This document shows positions 7,734-18,603 of a stretch of DNA of 64,000 nucleotides, one piece after another. Source of the DNA: Streptomyces phaeolivaceus (GTDB lineage Bacteria > Actinomycetota > Actinomycetes > Streptomycetales > Streptomycetaceae); contig NZ_CP045096.1 in assembly GCF_009184865.1 (NCBI RefSeq), positions 9,300,001 to 9,364,000 of the forward strand. The letters are read 5' to 3'. Position 1 is the first letter of the stretch; every line of letters starts with the position of its first letter. A model generated the notes under the pieces. It ran no database searches. It was given only the letters and a program-made list of their open reading frames with translations, and was not told the origin of the DNA. The translations under genes were made by a program, and so were the position numbers.

Positions 7734-9173
7734 TCAGGCCTCGATCTCACCCCGCCCCTGCCCCCACAGCGTGTGGAACGACCCCTCCCGGTCCACCCTC
7801 CGGTACGTGTGCGCCCCGAAGAAGTCCCGCTGCCCCTGTGTGAGCGCCGCGGGCAACCGCTCCGCACGCAACGCGTCGTAGTACGCCAGCGCCGCCGCGA
7901 ACCCGGGCGTCGGCACACCCTGACGCGTCGCGGCGACCAGCACCTCGCGCCAGTCGTCCTGCGCCGCCGCGATCTCCTGGGCGAACGCGTCGTCGGAGAG
8001 CAGGCTCGGCAGGTCGGGCCGGGCGTCGTACGCGGCCCGGATCCGGTCGAGGAAGGCCGCGCGGATGATGCAGCCGCCCCGCCAGATCGAGGCGACCTTG
8101 CCGAGGTCGATGTTCCAGTCGTACTCGTCGCGGGCGGCGTCGATCTCGTGGAAGCCCTGGGTGTACGACACGATCTTGGAGGCGTACAGCGCCTGCTCGA
8201 CCCGGTCGGCGAAGGCGCCGGCCTCGGCCGCGCTGAGCGGCGTGGCCTTGGGGCCGGCCAGCGAGCGGGACGCGTCGCGCAGCGCGGCGTGGCCCGACAG
8301 GGAGCGCGCGAAGACGGCCTCGGCGATACCGGAGACCGGAACTCCCAGGTCCAGCGCGATCTGCACGGTCCAGCGGCCGGTGCCCTTCTGCTCGGCCTGG
8401 TCGACGACGACGTCCACGAAGGGCTTGCCGGTGGCCGCGTCCACGTGCGCCAGCACCTCGGCGGTGATCTCGATCAGGTAGGAGTCGAGACGGCCGGTGT
8501 TCCAGGTGCGGAAGATCTCGGCGATCTGCGCGGGCGTGTAGCCGGCGACATCGCGCAGCAGCTGGTACGCCTCGCCGATCAGCTGCATGTCGGCGTACTC
8601 GATGCCGTTGTGGACCATCTTCACGAAGTGCCCGGCGCCGTCGGGACCGACGTGCGTGACACAGGGCGCCCCGTCGGCGGCCTTCGCGGAGATCTTCTCC
8701 AGCATCGGGCCGAGGGAGTCGTACGACTCGACCGGGCCGCCCGGCATGATGCTCGGCCCGTTGAGCGCGCCCTCCTCACCGCCGGAGATGCCGGCGCCGA
8801 CGAAGTGGATGCCCTGCTCGCGCAGCGCGGCCTCACGGCGGCGGGTGTCGGCGAAGTGCGCGTTGCCACCGTCGATGATCATGTCGCCGGGCTCCAGGAG
8901 CGGCGCGAACTCCTCGATCACCGCGTCCGTCGGCCCGCCCGCCTTCACCATGACGACCAGGCGCCGGGGCCGCTCCAGCGCCTGCACGAAGTCCTTTGCG
9001 GTCTCGGCCGCGATGAAGTCGCCCTCGTGCCCGTGCTCCTCGATCAGCGCGTGGGTCTTCGCCGCGGAGCGGTTGTGGACGGCGACCGTGTAGCCGTTGC
9101 GGGCGAAGTTGCGGGCGAGGTTGCTCCCCATGACCGCGAGGCCGGTGACGCCGATCTGGGCTGAAGTGCTCAT
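7734..9173 (-). CDS. gnd: 6-phosphogluconate dehydrogenase, decarboxylating
   Basis: Oxidises 6-phosphogluconate to ribulose 5-phosphate and CO2 with NADP in the pentose phosphate pathway. 479 residues from ATG 9173 (AGGAGCC upstream); the frame runs further up but those residues are not family-like. N-terminal Rossmann motif IGVTGLAVMGSNLARNFA with NRS for NADP; signature GGEEGALNGPSIMPGG; catalytic-site GHFVKMVHNGIEYADMQ; C-terminal all-helical domain with IWRGGCIIRAAFLDRI and RDFFGAHTYRR. Length is normal for the long (dimeric) form. Single gene, divergent from the rpfD-like gene. Confidence 0.95.
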   Translation of the reverse strand: MSTSAQIGVTGLAVMGSNLARNFARNGYTVAVHNRSAAKTHALIEEHGHEGDFIAAETAKDFVQALERPRRLVVMVKAGGPTDAVIEEFAPLLEPGDMIIDGGNAHFADTRRREAALREQGIHFVGAGISGGEEGALNGPSIMPGGPVESYDSLGPMLEKISAKAADGAPCVTHVGPDGAGHFVKMVHNGIEYADMQLIGEAYQLLRDVAGYTPAQIAEIFRTWNTGRLDSYLIEITAEVLAHVDAATGKPFVDVVVDQAEQKGTGRWTVQIALDLGVPVSGIAEAVFARSLSGHAALRDASRSLAGPKATPLSAAEAGAFADRVEQALYASKIVSYTQGFHEIDAARDEYDWNIDLGKVASIWRGGCIIRAAFLDRIRAAYDARPDLPSLLSDDAFAQEIAAAQDDWREVLVAATRQGVPTPGFAAALAYYDALRAERLPAALTQGQRDFFGAHTYRRVDREGSFHTLWGQGRGEIEA

Positions 9174-10612
<1,439 letters not shown>

Positions 10613-10644
10613 CACGACGCGGATCTGACCCGATCCGGCGTGGT

Positions 10645-10670
10645 GCGGGAGGCCCGTCCGGGCCTCCCGC
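10645..10670. terminator. Bidirectional hairpin terminator
   Basis: GCGGGAGGCCCG pairs perfectly with CGGGCCTCCCGC (12 bp, 2-nt spacer). It lies between the convergent rpfD-like and DMT transporter genes and touches the stop codon of the latter. Confidence 0.8.
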
Positions 10671-11828
10671 TCAGGATTTCACACGGTCGCGATGCCGGTC
10701 GAGGAGTGTCCTGGGCACATACAACTCGCCGTGGAAGGGCTGCAGCAGCAGTTCGGGCGCACCGTCGTCCCCGCTCGCCGCGCTCCTCCCGAGGAACGGA
10801 GCCGGGACGACCACCCGCCGGTCCAGGCCGATCGCGTCACCGCCGCCCGTGACCCCCGCGGTCTGCCGCGGAAGCCCCGCGAGCAGCTCCTCCAGGGCCA
10901 GGGACTCCCGGTCCCGCCCGGCGACCGGAACCGTGGCGTCCGTGGCGTCCGCGCCGACCGCCTCGGCCCGCTCCAGCTCGGCCCGCTCCGCCTGGGCCTC
11001 GTCGCCGAGGCGCTCGGTGGTCAGCAGGATCAGACCGCCCGCCGCGACCACACCGCAGCCAAGAGCCAGGAGGGTGCCGGTCGTGCCGTAGCGGAAGGTC
11101 TCGCCGAGCATCGTGATGCCGACCGCGGCGGCCACCACCGGGTTCACCACGGTGAGCGTGGCGAGCGGGGCCGCCAGGCCGCCGCTGCGGTAGGCGGCCT
11201 GGGAGAGCAGCAGACCGGCCGTGGCGAAGACGCCTATGACCGCGAGGGTCGGCAGGTCCGAGAGGGTGACGCCGTCCGTCCAGTCGACGGCGACCGTCTT
11301 GGTGAAGACCGAGGACATGCCGAACGCGACACCGGAGGCGACCGCCAGCAGGATGCTGCGCACCGCCGGGTGCCGGTACGCGGCGCGCCCCGCCACCATC
11401 AGCGCGACCACCGCGCCCCCGCTGACCACGCCCACCAGCACCCGCTGGGCGTTGTCCAGCGACTGAGCGTCGGCGGTGCCGACCAGGGAGAGCAGGCCCG
11501 CCAGACCGACCGTCGCCATGATCGCGCCCCGCCAGGCCGTCGCGCCCGCCCGGCGGCCGACGAAGAGTGCCGCCATGGGCAGGGCGAAGACGATGGTCAG
11601 CGCGCCCAGCGGTTGCACCAGGCTCAGCGGGCCGTACGCGAGGGCCACCACGTGCAGCAGTCCGCCGAGGCCGTTCAGCCCGACGGCGGCCCACCAGCCC
11701 GGCCGGCGCAGCGGCGCGTAGGACTGGCCGGGGGAGGACACCGCGACACGCTCCTGGACGATCGCCCCGCCGGCGTACGCCACCGCGGAGACGAACGACA
11801 ACAGCACGGACAACGCGAGGGCACTCAT
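10671..11828 (-). CDS. DMT-superfamily (EamA-like) membrane transporter
   Basis: 385 residues from ATG 11828, with GAGGAG close upstream. About nine to ten hydrophobic helices: for example LALSVLLSFVSAVAYAGGAI at the N terminus, GALTIVFALPMAALFVG, and ATLTVVNPVVAAAVGITMLG in the last third. The two-repeat arrangement with a conserved Pro-containing helix matches drug/metabolite exporters. The last 90 residues are a polar cytoplasmic tail (ERLGDEAQAERAELERAE onwards), longer than in most members. Substrate unknown. Confidence 0.85.
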   Translation of the reverse strand: MSALALSVLLSFVSAVAYAGGAIVQERVAVSSPGQSYAPLRRPGWWAAVGLNGLGGLLHVVALAYGPLSLVQPLGALTIVFALPMAALFVGRRAGATAWRGAIMATVGLAGLLSLVGTADAQSLDNAQRVLVGVVSGGAVVALMVAGRAAYRHPAVRSILLAVASGVAFGMSSVFTKTVAVDWTDGVTLSDLPTLAVIGVFATAGLLLSQAAYRSGGLAAPLATLTVVNPVVAAAVGITMLGETFRYGTTGTLLALGCGVVAAGGLILLTTERLGDEAQAERAELERAEAVGADATDATVPVAGRDRESLALEELLAGLPRQTAGVTGGGDAIGLDRRVVVPAPFLGRSAASGDDGAPELLLQPFHGELYVPRTLLDRHRDRVKS

Positions 11829-12056
11829 GTGCGGCTCCTCAGCGAAGCGCGGGGGCTCCCGGCCCGACGCGGTGAACGCTCGGCTTTCATGATGACCACG
11901 ATGCCTCGCGGAAGCGTTCGCGTCGTCGTACCTGAGCACTCAATACGTCCTACTGCCGTTGGAGTACGACCGGCCCCACGTCATACCCAAGGTGGGCGAC
12001 ACGGAGTGCGAGGCTCCAGGTGAAGGCGTCCCCCGGCCCTGGTACTACTCGTCCTC

Positions 12057-12797
12057 GTGGATCACGACCCCGGCCTCACCGCGCTCTCGGCCCTCGGCGG
12101 TTTCTTCGTACTACGCACGGGCAGACCGCCGCGGGGCACACCGCCCACCCTCGCGGAGGCCTACGCGGCACGGGATGCCGATGTGGATCGGGAGGTTTAC
12201 GCGAATCCTGTGATTTTCCGTGTCCGGAAGGTCGCGCGAAGTGTGCGGGCGCCCGAGCCTCGCGTGGCCGCCTCCATCGCCCACCTCGGCCTCGCCGCCC
12301 GCCTGTGGTCGGTGGCCCTCGGCGCGGCGGCCCTGTACGGCCGTGTCCCCGACCTCGACCCGCGTCTGCTGCGCTGGGACGCGGACGCGAGCGCTCCGGA
12401 CGACCTGTGGCTGACCGAGGTACGCGCCCTGCCCGCCGAGCGGATCGGCGAGGTCGTACGGGACGGTCACCTTCTGCCGCTCGCGGCGGCCCTGCGCGCC
12501 CAACTGCCCGTCTCCGAGCGGCTGCTGTGGGGGAACGCGGGGTCCGCGCTGAGCGGCGCGGTGCGCCAGATCGACCGCTGGGCCGCCGCCAACGGCCGTA
12601 CGGAGGTGGCGAGTCGGTCCCGCGCGCTCGCCGCGGACCTGTTCGCGCTCCCCGGCCTGGCGGGCACTCTCGACCCGGTGACGCACCGCCGTCGCAGCTG
12701 CTGCCTCTACTACCGGCTGCCCGGCGGCGGGCTGTGCGGCGACTGCTGCTTCGACCGGCCGCCCGGCGCACGCCCTCCACATGGCCCCCGCTCCTGA
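12057..12797 (+). CDS. FhuF-C-type [2Fe-2S] protein
   Basis: 246 residues from GTG 12057. The C-terminal cysteine pattern CC-x10-C-x2-C (CCLYYRLPGGGLCGDC) is the iron-sulfur ligand set of ferric-siderophore reductases of the FhuF family. The rest is a helical protein without other motifs (VAASIAHLGLAARLWSVALG). It probably reduces or binds iron in the cytoplasm. No siderophore genes are nearby; glgA follows after 94 bp. No clear ribosome site, so the start is uncertain. Confidence 0.8.
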   Translation: MDHDPGLTALSALGGFFVLRTGRPPRGTPPTLAEAYAARDADVDREVYANPVIFRVRKVARSVRAPEPRVAASIAHLGLAARLWSVALGAAALYGRVPDLDPRLLRWDADASAPDDLWLTEVRALPAERIGEVVRDGHLLPLAAALRAQLPVSERLLWGNAGSALSGAVRQIDRWAAANGRTEVASRSRALAADLFALPGLAGTLDPVTHRRRSCCLYYRLPGGGLCGDCCFDRPPGARPPHGPRS

Positions 12798-12891
12798 CTT
12801 CCGGCGTGCGCCCGCGCGGAATTGTGGTCTTCCCCAACCGACCCTTCTGGGTGACCATGTGGGAACCAGCCGCTGAGACAGGGGGTTCCGG

Positions 12892-14046
12892 GTGCGAGTC
12901 GGCCTGCTGACCCGGGAGTATCCGCCCGACGTCTACGGTGGCGCGGGCGTCCATGTCGAGTTCCTCGCCCATGAGTTGAGGTCCCTGATCGACCTGGACG
13001 TGCACTGCTGGGGCGAGGGAGCGGGCGGCGGCGTCGTACGGCACCGGCCCTGGTCCGCGCTCGACGGCGCCAACGACGCGCTGCGCACCTTCTCCGTGGA
13101 CCTCTCCGTCGCCGCCGGACTCGAAGGCCGCGAACTGGTCCACTCGCACACCTGGTACGCCAATCTCGCCGGCCACCTCGGCAAGCTGCTGCACGGCATC
13201 CCGCACGTCATGACCGCCCACTCGCTGGAGCCGCTGCGCCCCTGGAAGGCCGAGCAGCTGGGCGGCGGGTACGCCCTCTCCAGCTGGGCCGAGCGCACGG
13301 CGATCGAGTCCGCCGACGCGGTGATCGCCGTCTCCGGCGCCATGCGCGACGACATCCTCGGCTGCTACCCCGCCCTGGACCCGGCGCGGCTGCACGTCGT
13401 GCACAACGGCATCGACACCTCCCTGTACCGCCCGGACCACGGCACCGACGTCCTCGACCGGACCGGCGTCGACCCCGGCCGTCCGTACGTCCTGTTCGTG
13501 GGCCGGATCACCCGCCAGAAGGGCGTGCCCCACCTGCTGCGCGCCGTCCGGGACATCGACCCGGCCGCGCAGGTCGTGCTCTGCGCCGGCGCACCCGACA
13601 CCCCGGAGATCGACCAGGAGTTCCGCGACCTCTTCGCGGAGCTGAGCCGGGTGCGCGAGGGCCTGTTCTGGATCCCGCAGATGCTGCCGCGCCCGGATGT
13701 CATCCAGCTCCTCACCCACGCCGCCGTGTTCGTCTGCCCGTCGGTGTACGAGCCCCTGGGTATTGTCAACCTGGAGGCCATGGCCTGCGGCACGGCCGTG
13801 GTGGCCTCACGGGTCGGCGGCATACCGGAGGTCGTGGAGGACGGCGTCACCGGCCTGCTGGTGCCGACGGACGACGACGATTTCGAAGGCCGGCTGGGCC
13901 GCGCTCTCGACTCGGTGCTCGCCGACCCCGTGACGGCCGCTCGTATGGGCGAGGCCGGTCGGGAGCGCGCGGTGCGCGAGTTCGGCTGGGACGCGGTCGC
14001 CCGACGGACGGTCCGGCTTTACGAGGAAGTCCTCAAACAGGGGTAG
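12892..14046 (+). CDS. glgA: Glycogen synthase / alpha-maltose-1-phosphate synthase (GT4)
   Basis: 384 residues from GTG 12892, with AGGGGG upstream. GT-B fold: N-terminal RVGLLTREYPPDVYGGAGVH for donor and acceptor, FVGRITRQKGVPHLLRA at the domain junction, and the GT4 motif YEPLGIVNLEAMACG around residues 284-298 with its paired Glu residues. This short actinobacterial group includes mycobacterial GlgM, which transfers glucose from ADP-glucose to glucose 1-phosphate to make maltose 1-phosphate for GlgE; either activity is possible here. The ADP-glucose source, glgC, starts 43 bp downstream in the same direction, so the two form an operon-like pair. Confidence 0.88.
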   Translation: MRVGLLTREYPPDVYGGAGVHVEFLAHELRSLIDLDVHCWGEGAGGGVVRHRPWSALDGANDALRTFSVDLSVAAGLEGRELVHSHTWYANLAGHLGKLLHGIPHVMTAHSLEPLRPWKAEQLGGGYALSSWAERTAIESADAVIAVSGAMRDDILGCYPALDPARLHVVHNGIDTSLYRPDHGTDVLDRTGVDPGRPYVLFVGRITRQKGVPHLLRAVRDIDPAAQVVLCAGAPDTPEIDQEFRDLFAELSRVREGLFWIPQMLPRPDVIQLLTHAAVFVCPSVYEPLGIVNLEAMACGTAVVASRVGGIPEVVEDGVTGLLVPTDDDDFEGRLGRALDSVLADPVTAARMGEAGRERAVREFGWDAVARRTVRLYEEVLKQG

Positions 14047-14089
14047 TCAAAGCAAGGTTCGGCACGAGCGGGCGTAGAGGGGCGGCGGT

Positions 14090-15310
14090 ATGCGGCGCGG
14101 TGGACCTTCGGTGCTGGGAATCGTACTGGCGGGCGGTGAGGGCAAGAGGCTGATGCCCCTGACCGCCGACCGCGCGAAACCAGCGGTGACCTTCGGCGGG
14201 ACGTACCGCCTGGTGGATTTCGTTCTCTCCAACCTCGTCAACGCGGACATCCTGCGCATCTGCGTGCTCACGCAGTACAAGTCGCACTCGCTGGACCGGC
14301 ACATCACCACCACCTGGCGCATGTCGAGTCTGCTGGGCAACTACGTCACCCCGGTCCCGGCCCAGCAGCGGCTGGGCCCGCGCTGGTACCTGGGCAGCGC
14401 GGACGCGCTGCTGCAGTCCCTGAACCTGGTGCACGACGAACGGCCGGAGTACGTGGCCGTGTTCGGCGCCGACCACGTCTACCGCATGGACCCCCGCCAG
14501 ATGCTGGCGCAGCACATCGAGGGCGGCGCGGGTGTGACGGTGGCCGGTATCCGGGTGCCGCGCACGGAGTCGTCGTCCTTCGGGGTGATCACGCCCGGCT
14601 CGGACGGCCGTACCGTCGAACGCTTCCTGGAGAAGCCGGCCGACCCGCCGGGCCTGGTCGACGACCCCGAATGCGTGTTCGCCTCGATGGGCAACTACAT
14701 CTTCACCACCAAGGCCCTGGTGGAGGCGCTCCAGCGGGACGCCGAGGACGAGGACTCCATCCATGACATGGGCGGCTCGATCCTGCCCCAGCTCACCGAC
14801 CGGGGCGAGGCCCAGCTCTACGACTTCAGCGCCAACCACGTGCCCGGCGAGACCACCCGCGACCAGGGCTACTGGCGGGACGTCGGCACGCTCGACGCCT
14901 ACTACGACGCCCATATGGACCTGATCGCCGAGCGTCCCGCCTTCAATCTCTTCAACCGCAGCTGGCCCATCTACACCAGTTCCGGCCAGCTCTCCCCGGC
15001 CCGGTTCAACGCGGGCGGCATCGCCAGTGAGTCGATCATCAGCGCGGGCTGCCTGATCCGCGGCCAGGTCACCCGGTCCGTCCTCTCGCCGGGTGTCGTC
15101 GTGGACCCGGGCGCGGTGGTCCAGGGTTCGGTCCTGCACGACAACGTGCACATCGGACGGGGTGCGGTGGTCCGGGGCGCGGTGCTCGACAAGAACGTCC
15201 AGGTGCCCCCCGGCGCCACCATCGGAGTCAACCCGGAGCGGGACGCCGAGCTGTACACCGTCTCCCGGGGCGGGGTGATCGCGTTGGGCAAGGGGCAGCA
15301 GGTGCCCTAG
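14090..15310 (+). CDS. glgC: Glucose-1-phosphate adenylyltransferase
   Basis: Makes ADP-glucose from ATP and glucose 1-phosphate, the committed step to glycogen and maltose phosphate. 406 residues, ATG 14090 with GAGGGG upstream. N-terminal nucleotidyltransferase: [16 protein letters not shown] and [10 protein letters not shown] (fructose bisphosphate and substrate region), [11 protein letters not shown], and [11 protein letters not shown]-terminal left-handed beta helix from about residue 310 ([20 protein letters not shown]). Ends with a hairpin at 15350. Works with the upstream GT4 enzyme. Confidence 0.95.
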   Translation: MRRGGPSVLGIVLAGGEGKRLMPLTADRAKPAVTFGGTYRLVDFVLSNLVNADILRICVLTQYKSHSLDRHITTTWRMSSLLGNYVTPVPAQQRLGPRWYLGSADALLQSLNLVHDERPEYVAVFGADHVYRMDPRQMLAQHIEGGAGVTVAGIRVPRTESSSFGVITPGSDGRTVERFLEKPADPPGLVDDPECVFASMGNYIFTTKALVEALQRDAEDEDSIHDMGGSILPQLTDRGEAQLYDFSANHVPGETTRDQGYWRDVGTLDAYYDAHMDLIAERPAFNLFNRSWPIYTSSGQLSPARFNAGGIASESIISAGCLIRGQVTRSVLSPGVVVDPGAVVQGSVLHDNVHIGRGAVVRGAVLDKNVQVPPGATIGVNPERDAELYTVSRGGVIALGKGQQVP

Positions 15311-15349
15311 CCCTTCAGGGTGACCGCTGTGCACACAGATGCCCCATGA

Positions 15350-15375
15350 GTCCCGCCGCCATCAGGTGGCGGGAC
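15350..15375 (+). terminator. Hairpin terminator after glgC
   Basis: GTCCCGCC pairs with GGCGGGAC over 8 bp (extendable to 10 with one G-U), loop about 6-10 nt, 40 bp after the glgC stop and before the next promoter region. Confidence 0.7.
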
Positions 15376-15475
15376 CTAATCTGTTGTTAACTGTGCGTAG
15401 CTTGATCGTACTTGACCGTAATCGGCCAACAGCGATTGACTGCTGACTCACCCGTCGTCGACGCGAGGCAAGCCC

Positions 15476-16822
15476 TTGACTTCTGACCTGCTCGCCCCAC
15501 TCGACCTTGCGTTCTGGAACATCGAGTCCGCCGAACACCCCATGCATCTGGCCGCCCTGGGGGTCTTCACGGCGAACTCGCCCACCGCGGGCGCCCACGC
15601 CGCCGAGCTGCTCGCCACACGGGCCGCCGCCGTGCCAGGACTGCGGATGCGGATCCGGGACGTCTGGGTCCCGAACGTACGGCTGCCGCTGGCGTTCGGC
15701 GGTGCCACCCGTGAGCCCGTCGCCGACTTCGAGCCCTTCGACCACGTACGGCTGCACGCGCCGACCGCCGACTTCCACACGGTGGCCGGGCGGCTGATGG
15801 AGCGCCCGCTGGAGCGCGGCCGGCCGCCGTGGGAGGCGCATGTGCTGCCCGGGGAGGACGGCACCTCCTTCGCCGTCCTCTTCAAGTTCCACCACGCGCT
15901 GGCCGACGGGCTGCGGGCGCTGACGCTCGCCGCCGCCGTCATGGACCCCATCGACATGCCCGCGCCCCGGGCACGCCCCGCGGAGCCGCCGCGCGGTCTG
16001 CTCGGCGAGGTGCGCAAGCTGCCCGACCGGGTCCGGGGCACCTTCTCCGACCTCGGGCGCGCCCTCGACATCGGCGCGTCCGTCGCCCGCACCACGCTCG
16101 ACGCGACCCTCGGCGCCCGCTCCTCCGCCGCGCTGACCTCCGAGGCCAGCGGTACCCGTAGTACCGCCGGGGTGCTCGTCGACCTCGACGACGTGCACCG
16201 CATCCGCAAGACCGTCGGCGGCACCGTCAACGACGTCCTCATCGCGGTCGTCGCGGGCGCCCTGCGGCGGTGGCTGGACGAGCGCGGGGACGGCAGCGAG
16301 GGGGTCGCGCCCCGGGCGCTGATCCCCGTCTCCAAGCGCCGGCCGCGCACGGCGCATCCGCAGGGCAACCGGCTCTCCGGGTATCTGATGAAACTGCCGG
16401 TGGACGATCCGGACCCGCTCCGGCGGCTGCGTACGGTCCGTACGGCGATGGACCGCAACAAGGACGCCGGGCCCAACCGGGGGGCGGGCGCGGTGGCCCT
16501 CCTCGCCGATCATGTGCTGCCGCTCGGGCACCGGCTCGGGGGGCCGCTGGTCAGCCAGGCCGCGCGTCTGTGGTTCGACATCCTCGTCACCAGCGTCCCA
16601 CTGCCCAGCCTCGGCCTTCGCCTCGGGGGCTGCCCGCTCGCCGAGATCTATCCGCTGGCCCCGCTCGCCCACGGGCAGTCCCTGGCGGTGGCCGTGTCGA
16701 CGTACCGGGGCAGCGTCCACTACGGGCTGGTCGCCGACGCGGAGGCCGTCCCGGATCTGGAGCGGCTGTCCCGTGCGGTCACCCGGGAGGTGCGGGAATT
16801 GTTGGCGGCGTGTGAGGTGTGA
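15476..16822 (+). CDS. Wax ester synthase / diacylglycerol acyltransferase (WS/DGAT)
   Basis: Transfers acyl chains from acyl-CoA to diacylglycerol or fatty alcohol, giving storage triacylglycerol. 448 residues from TTG 15476, with GAGG eight bases upstream. Catalytic motif HHALADG at 139-145 (HHxxxDG); N-terminal PLDLAFWNIESAEHPMHLAA is typical of the family; GGTVNDVLIAVVAGALRRWL and the C-terminal VTSVPLPSLGLRLGGCPL (family pattern NVPGP, here altered to SVPLP). Length agrees with actinobacterial members such as the S. coelicolor DGAT. Followed by a palindromic repeat that an IS has split. Confidence 0.9.
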   Translation: MTSDLLAPLDLAFWNIESAEHPMHLAALGVFTANSPTAGAHAAELLATRAAAVPGLRMRIRDVWVPNVRLPLAFGGATREPVADFEPFDHVRLHAPTADFHTVAGRLMERPLERGRPPWEAHVLPGEDGTSFAVLFKFHHALADGLRALTLAAAVMDPIDMPAPRARPAEPPRGLLGEVRKLPDRVRGTFSDLGRALDIGASVARTTLDATLGARSSAALTSEASGTRSTAGVLVDLDDVHRIRKTVGGTVNDVLIAVVAGALRRWLDERGDGSEGVAPRALIPVSKRRPRTAHPQGNRLSGYLMKLPVDDPDPLRRLRTVRTAMDRNKDAGPNRGAGAVALLADHVLPLGHRLGGPLVSQAARLWFDILVTSVPLPSLGLRLGGCPLAEIYPLAPLAHGQSLAVAVSTYRGSVHYGLVADAEAVPDLERLSRAVTREVRELLAACEV

Positions 16823-16840
16823 CGTGTAGGGGTGTGTTGT

Positions 16841-16943
16841 CGGGTGCGGGTCCGGTGGGGCTTCTCGCGCGGTTCCCCGCGCCCCTGAAAAGCAGGGGCT
16901 CCGCCCCTGCTTTTCGGCCCGAAAGGGCCGTAGGCCCTTAAGG
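16841..16943. repeat. Left half of an intergenic palindromic repeat split by an IS
   Basis: CTTCTCGCGCGGTTCCCCGC then GCCCCTGAAAAGCAGGGGCT, CCGCCCCTGCTTTTCGGCCC. Its complement resumes at 18461 after the IS (AAGGGGCGCGGGGAACCGCG). Before insertion it was one long hairpin after the WS/DGAT gene, probably acting as a terminator. Same family as the element at 27201. Confidence 0.8.
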
Positions 16944-18460
16944 GGCAAGGCCGTGAAGTTATGGGCTGATCGTCGGCGTCAAGATGTTGATGCTGAGGGT
17001 GGCTGTGTAGGTGCGTCGGTCGATATTGAGGCTTTTGTAGGCGTATCGGGACAGGGGTCGTTTCACTGCGCGGGGGCTGATGCGGAGGCGGCGGGCGGGC
17101 ATGAGGTGTTCCAGGACGGTTCGGCCGATCGTCCCGACGAGGTCGATCGTGGTGCCGGCGATGATGCCCGCGGCCTGGACGATCTGGTCGCGGGCGCATC
17201 GCAGGGCAACGCTGAAGCTGGCCCGGTCCGGGTCTGTTCCGGGTGTGGCCCCTGTGGCGTCGGCGATAGCGATCCGCAGGGCCTGGTAGGCGCTCAGCAG
17301 GGCGTAGACCTCCTGGGCGATGCCGGGCGGAGTGGTGGAGCGCAGGACCCGCCGGCCCAGCATCGTTTTCTTGATCGCGAAGTAGGCGGACTCCACTTCC
17401 CACCGCTCGTGATACAGACTGACCAGGTCGGATGCCGGGTAGCGGTGGTGGTCCAGGAGGTTGGTGGCCAGCCGGTAGAGCCCGGTGCGGCGGCCCTGGC
17501 TGGTGGTGACGGTGATCTCGCATTCGATGATGCGGACCTCGAGGGCGCCGAAGCGGGAGAGGTGGGAGCCGTCGCCGAAGCGGGCCAGGACGGGAGGTTT
17601 GCGGGTGGCAGTGATGCGTGCGAGGAAGGAGGCTTCGGTGGCGGCGACGGCTGTCAGGAACGCGTTGCCCGAAAAGCCCCGGTCCAGCAGGACGATCATT
17701 CCGGCGTGCAGGGAGCGCATGAGCCGCCTGCCGTGTCCGGTCTCTCCCTGGGAGCGCGGTCCGAAGGCGGCATCCAGGATCGCCCGGGTGCCACAGGCCA
17801 CCAGCGCGGTCAGGCAGATCTGCGGGTAGCCGGCAGTTCCGAACCGGTTGGACCCCTTGCCCAGACGGGCCCGGTGCGGCGGGCTGTCGGGAACGTCGAG
17901 GTAGGTGCCGTCGATCGCAACGGCCAGCAGGCCCTTGAAGCGGGCGCCGCGGGTGCGGATCACCGTGGCCGGCCCGCGCAGCAGATCGAACAGGGCCCGC
18001 ATGGGCCGCACGCCCAGACGCCTGCGGGCGTCCCAGAGCCCCGCGCCGGTGATCTTCACGACCGGTATCGTCTCCAGCGCGGCGGTGAGCCTGCGCCAGA
18101 CGGCCAGGTAGCCGCAGTCCTCGAACAGGGCCGCGGCCAGCAGCAGGTAGACCACCACCCGGGCGGGAATCTTCCGCAGCCGTTGCTGGACAGCACCGGT
18201 CTCGGCAAGGACCGCATCGACCATCTCGAACGGGATGATCCGGGTGAGTTCCCCCAGATGCCCCGGGGCGAACACGCCCTTGGCTACCGTGATTTCCCGC
18301 GTGATGACACACTGATCGGACAGCGGAGCCTCCGGTCCTGTGAACGGCTGTCTTGGTCGACTGCCAGTTCTACCGGGGCTCCGCTTCCCACGTTCCAAGA
18401 AGCCATAGAACCAGAGCGCACTTGCCAACGCTCCCAAAGCCCTAACTTCACGGCCTTGCC
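16944..18460 (-). mobile_element. IS4-family insertion sequence inside a palindromic repeat
   Basis: About 1517 bp. Terminal repeats are GGCAAGGCCGTGAAGTTA at the left, followed by TGGGC, and its complement at the right, where one base is missing (GGGC). The flanks share TTAAGG, which could be read as TTAAGGGG if the G residues are assigned to the host, so the target duplication is 6 to 8 bp (16938-16943/45 and 18461-18466/68). One IS4-type transposase is inside on the minus strand. The insertion cut the palindrome following the WS/DGAT gene. Confidence 0.87.
16959..18323 (-). CDS. IS4 family transposase
   Basis: DDE transposase of about 454 residues. AIDGTYLDVPDSP carries the first Asp, VLLDRGFSGNAF the second, and the Y-(2)-R-(3)-E-(6)-K type motif YHERWEVESAYFAIKK the Glu. 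N-terminal VVVYLLLAAALFEDCGYLAV is usual in this group. The open frame runs past the element's right end, which cannot be native; the true start must lie inside. I placed it at CTG 18323 (LSDQCVITREITVA); other starts are possible. The stop lies in the left inverted repeat. Appears intact. Confidence 0.85.
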   Translation of the reverse strand: MSDQCVITREITVAKGVFAPGHLGELTRIIPFEMVDAVLAETGAVQQRLRKIPARVVVYLLLAAALFEDCGYLAVWRRLTAALETIPVVKITGAGLWDARRRLGVRPMRALFDLLRGPATVIRTRGARFKGLLAVAIDGTYLDVPDSPPHRARLGKGSNRFGTAGYPQICLTALVACGTRAILDAAFGPRSQGETGHGRRLMRSLHAGMIVLLDRGFSGNAFLTAVAATEASFLARITATRKPPVLARFGDGSHLSRFGALEVRIIECEITVTTSQGRRTGLYRLATNLLDHHRYPASDLVSLYHERWEVESAYFAIKKTMLGRRVLRSTTPPGIAQEVYALLSAYQALRIAIADATGATPGTDPDRASFSVALRCARDQIVQAAGIIAGTTIDLVGTIGRTVLEHLMPARRLRISPRAVKRPLSRYAYKSLNIDRRTYTATLSINILTPTISP

Positions 18461-18510
18461 TTAAGGGGCGCGGGGAACCGCGCGAGAAGCCCCCACCCAC
18501 CCGCACCCGA
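18461..18510. repeat. Right half of the split palindromic repeat
   Basis: Starts TTAAGGGGCGCGGGGAACCG, then CGCGAGAAGCCCCCACCCAC. It is complementary to 16850-16888 and restores a single palindrome when the IS is removed. Confidence 0.8.
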
Positions 18511-18603
18511 AGTTTGGTCACCACAGCCCCCGCTCCGTACAATTCCCCGTTCGACAGCGGACGCGCCCCGGCGGGCCGCGGGGATCAGGGAAGCGGCAGC
18601 GCG

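Noticed and set aside
7650..9164. Plus-strand open frame of 504 codons
   Set aside because: Antisense to gnd; the minus strand has all 6PGDH motifs.
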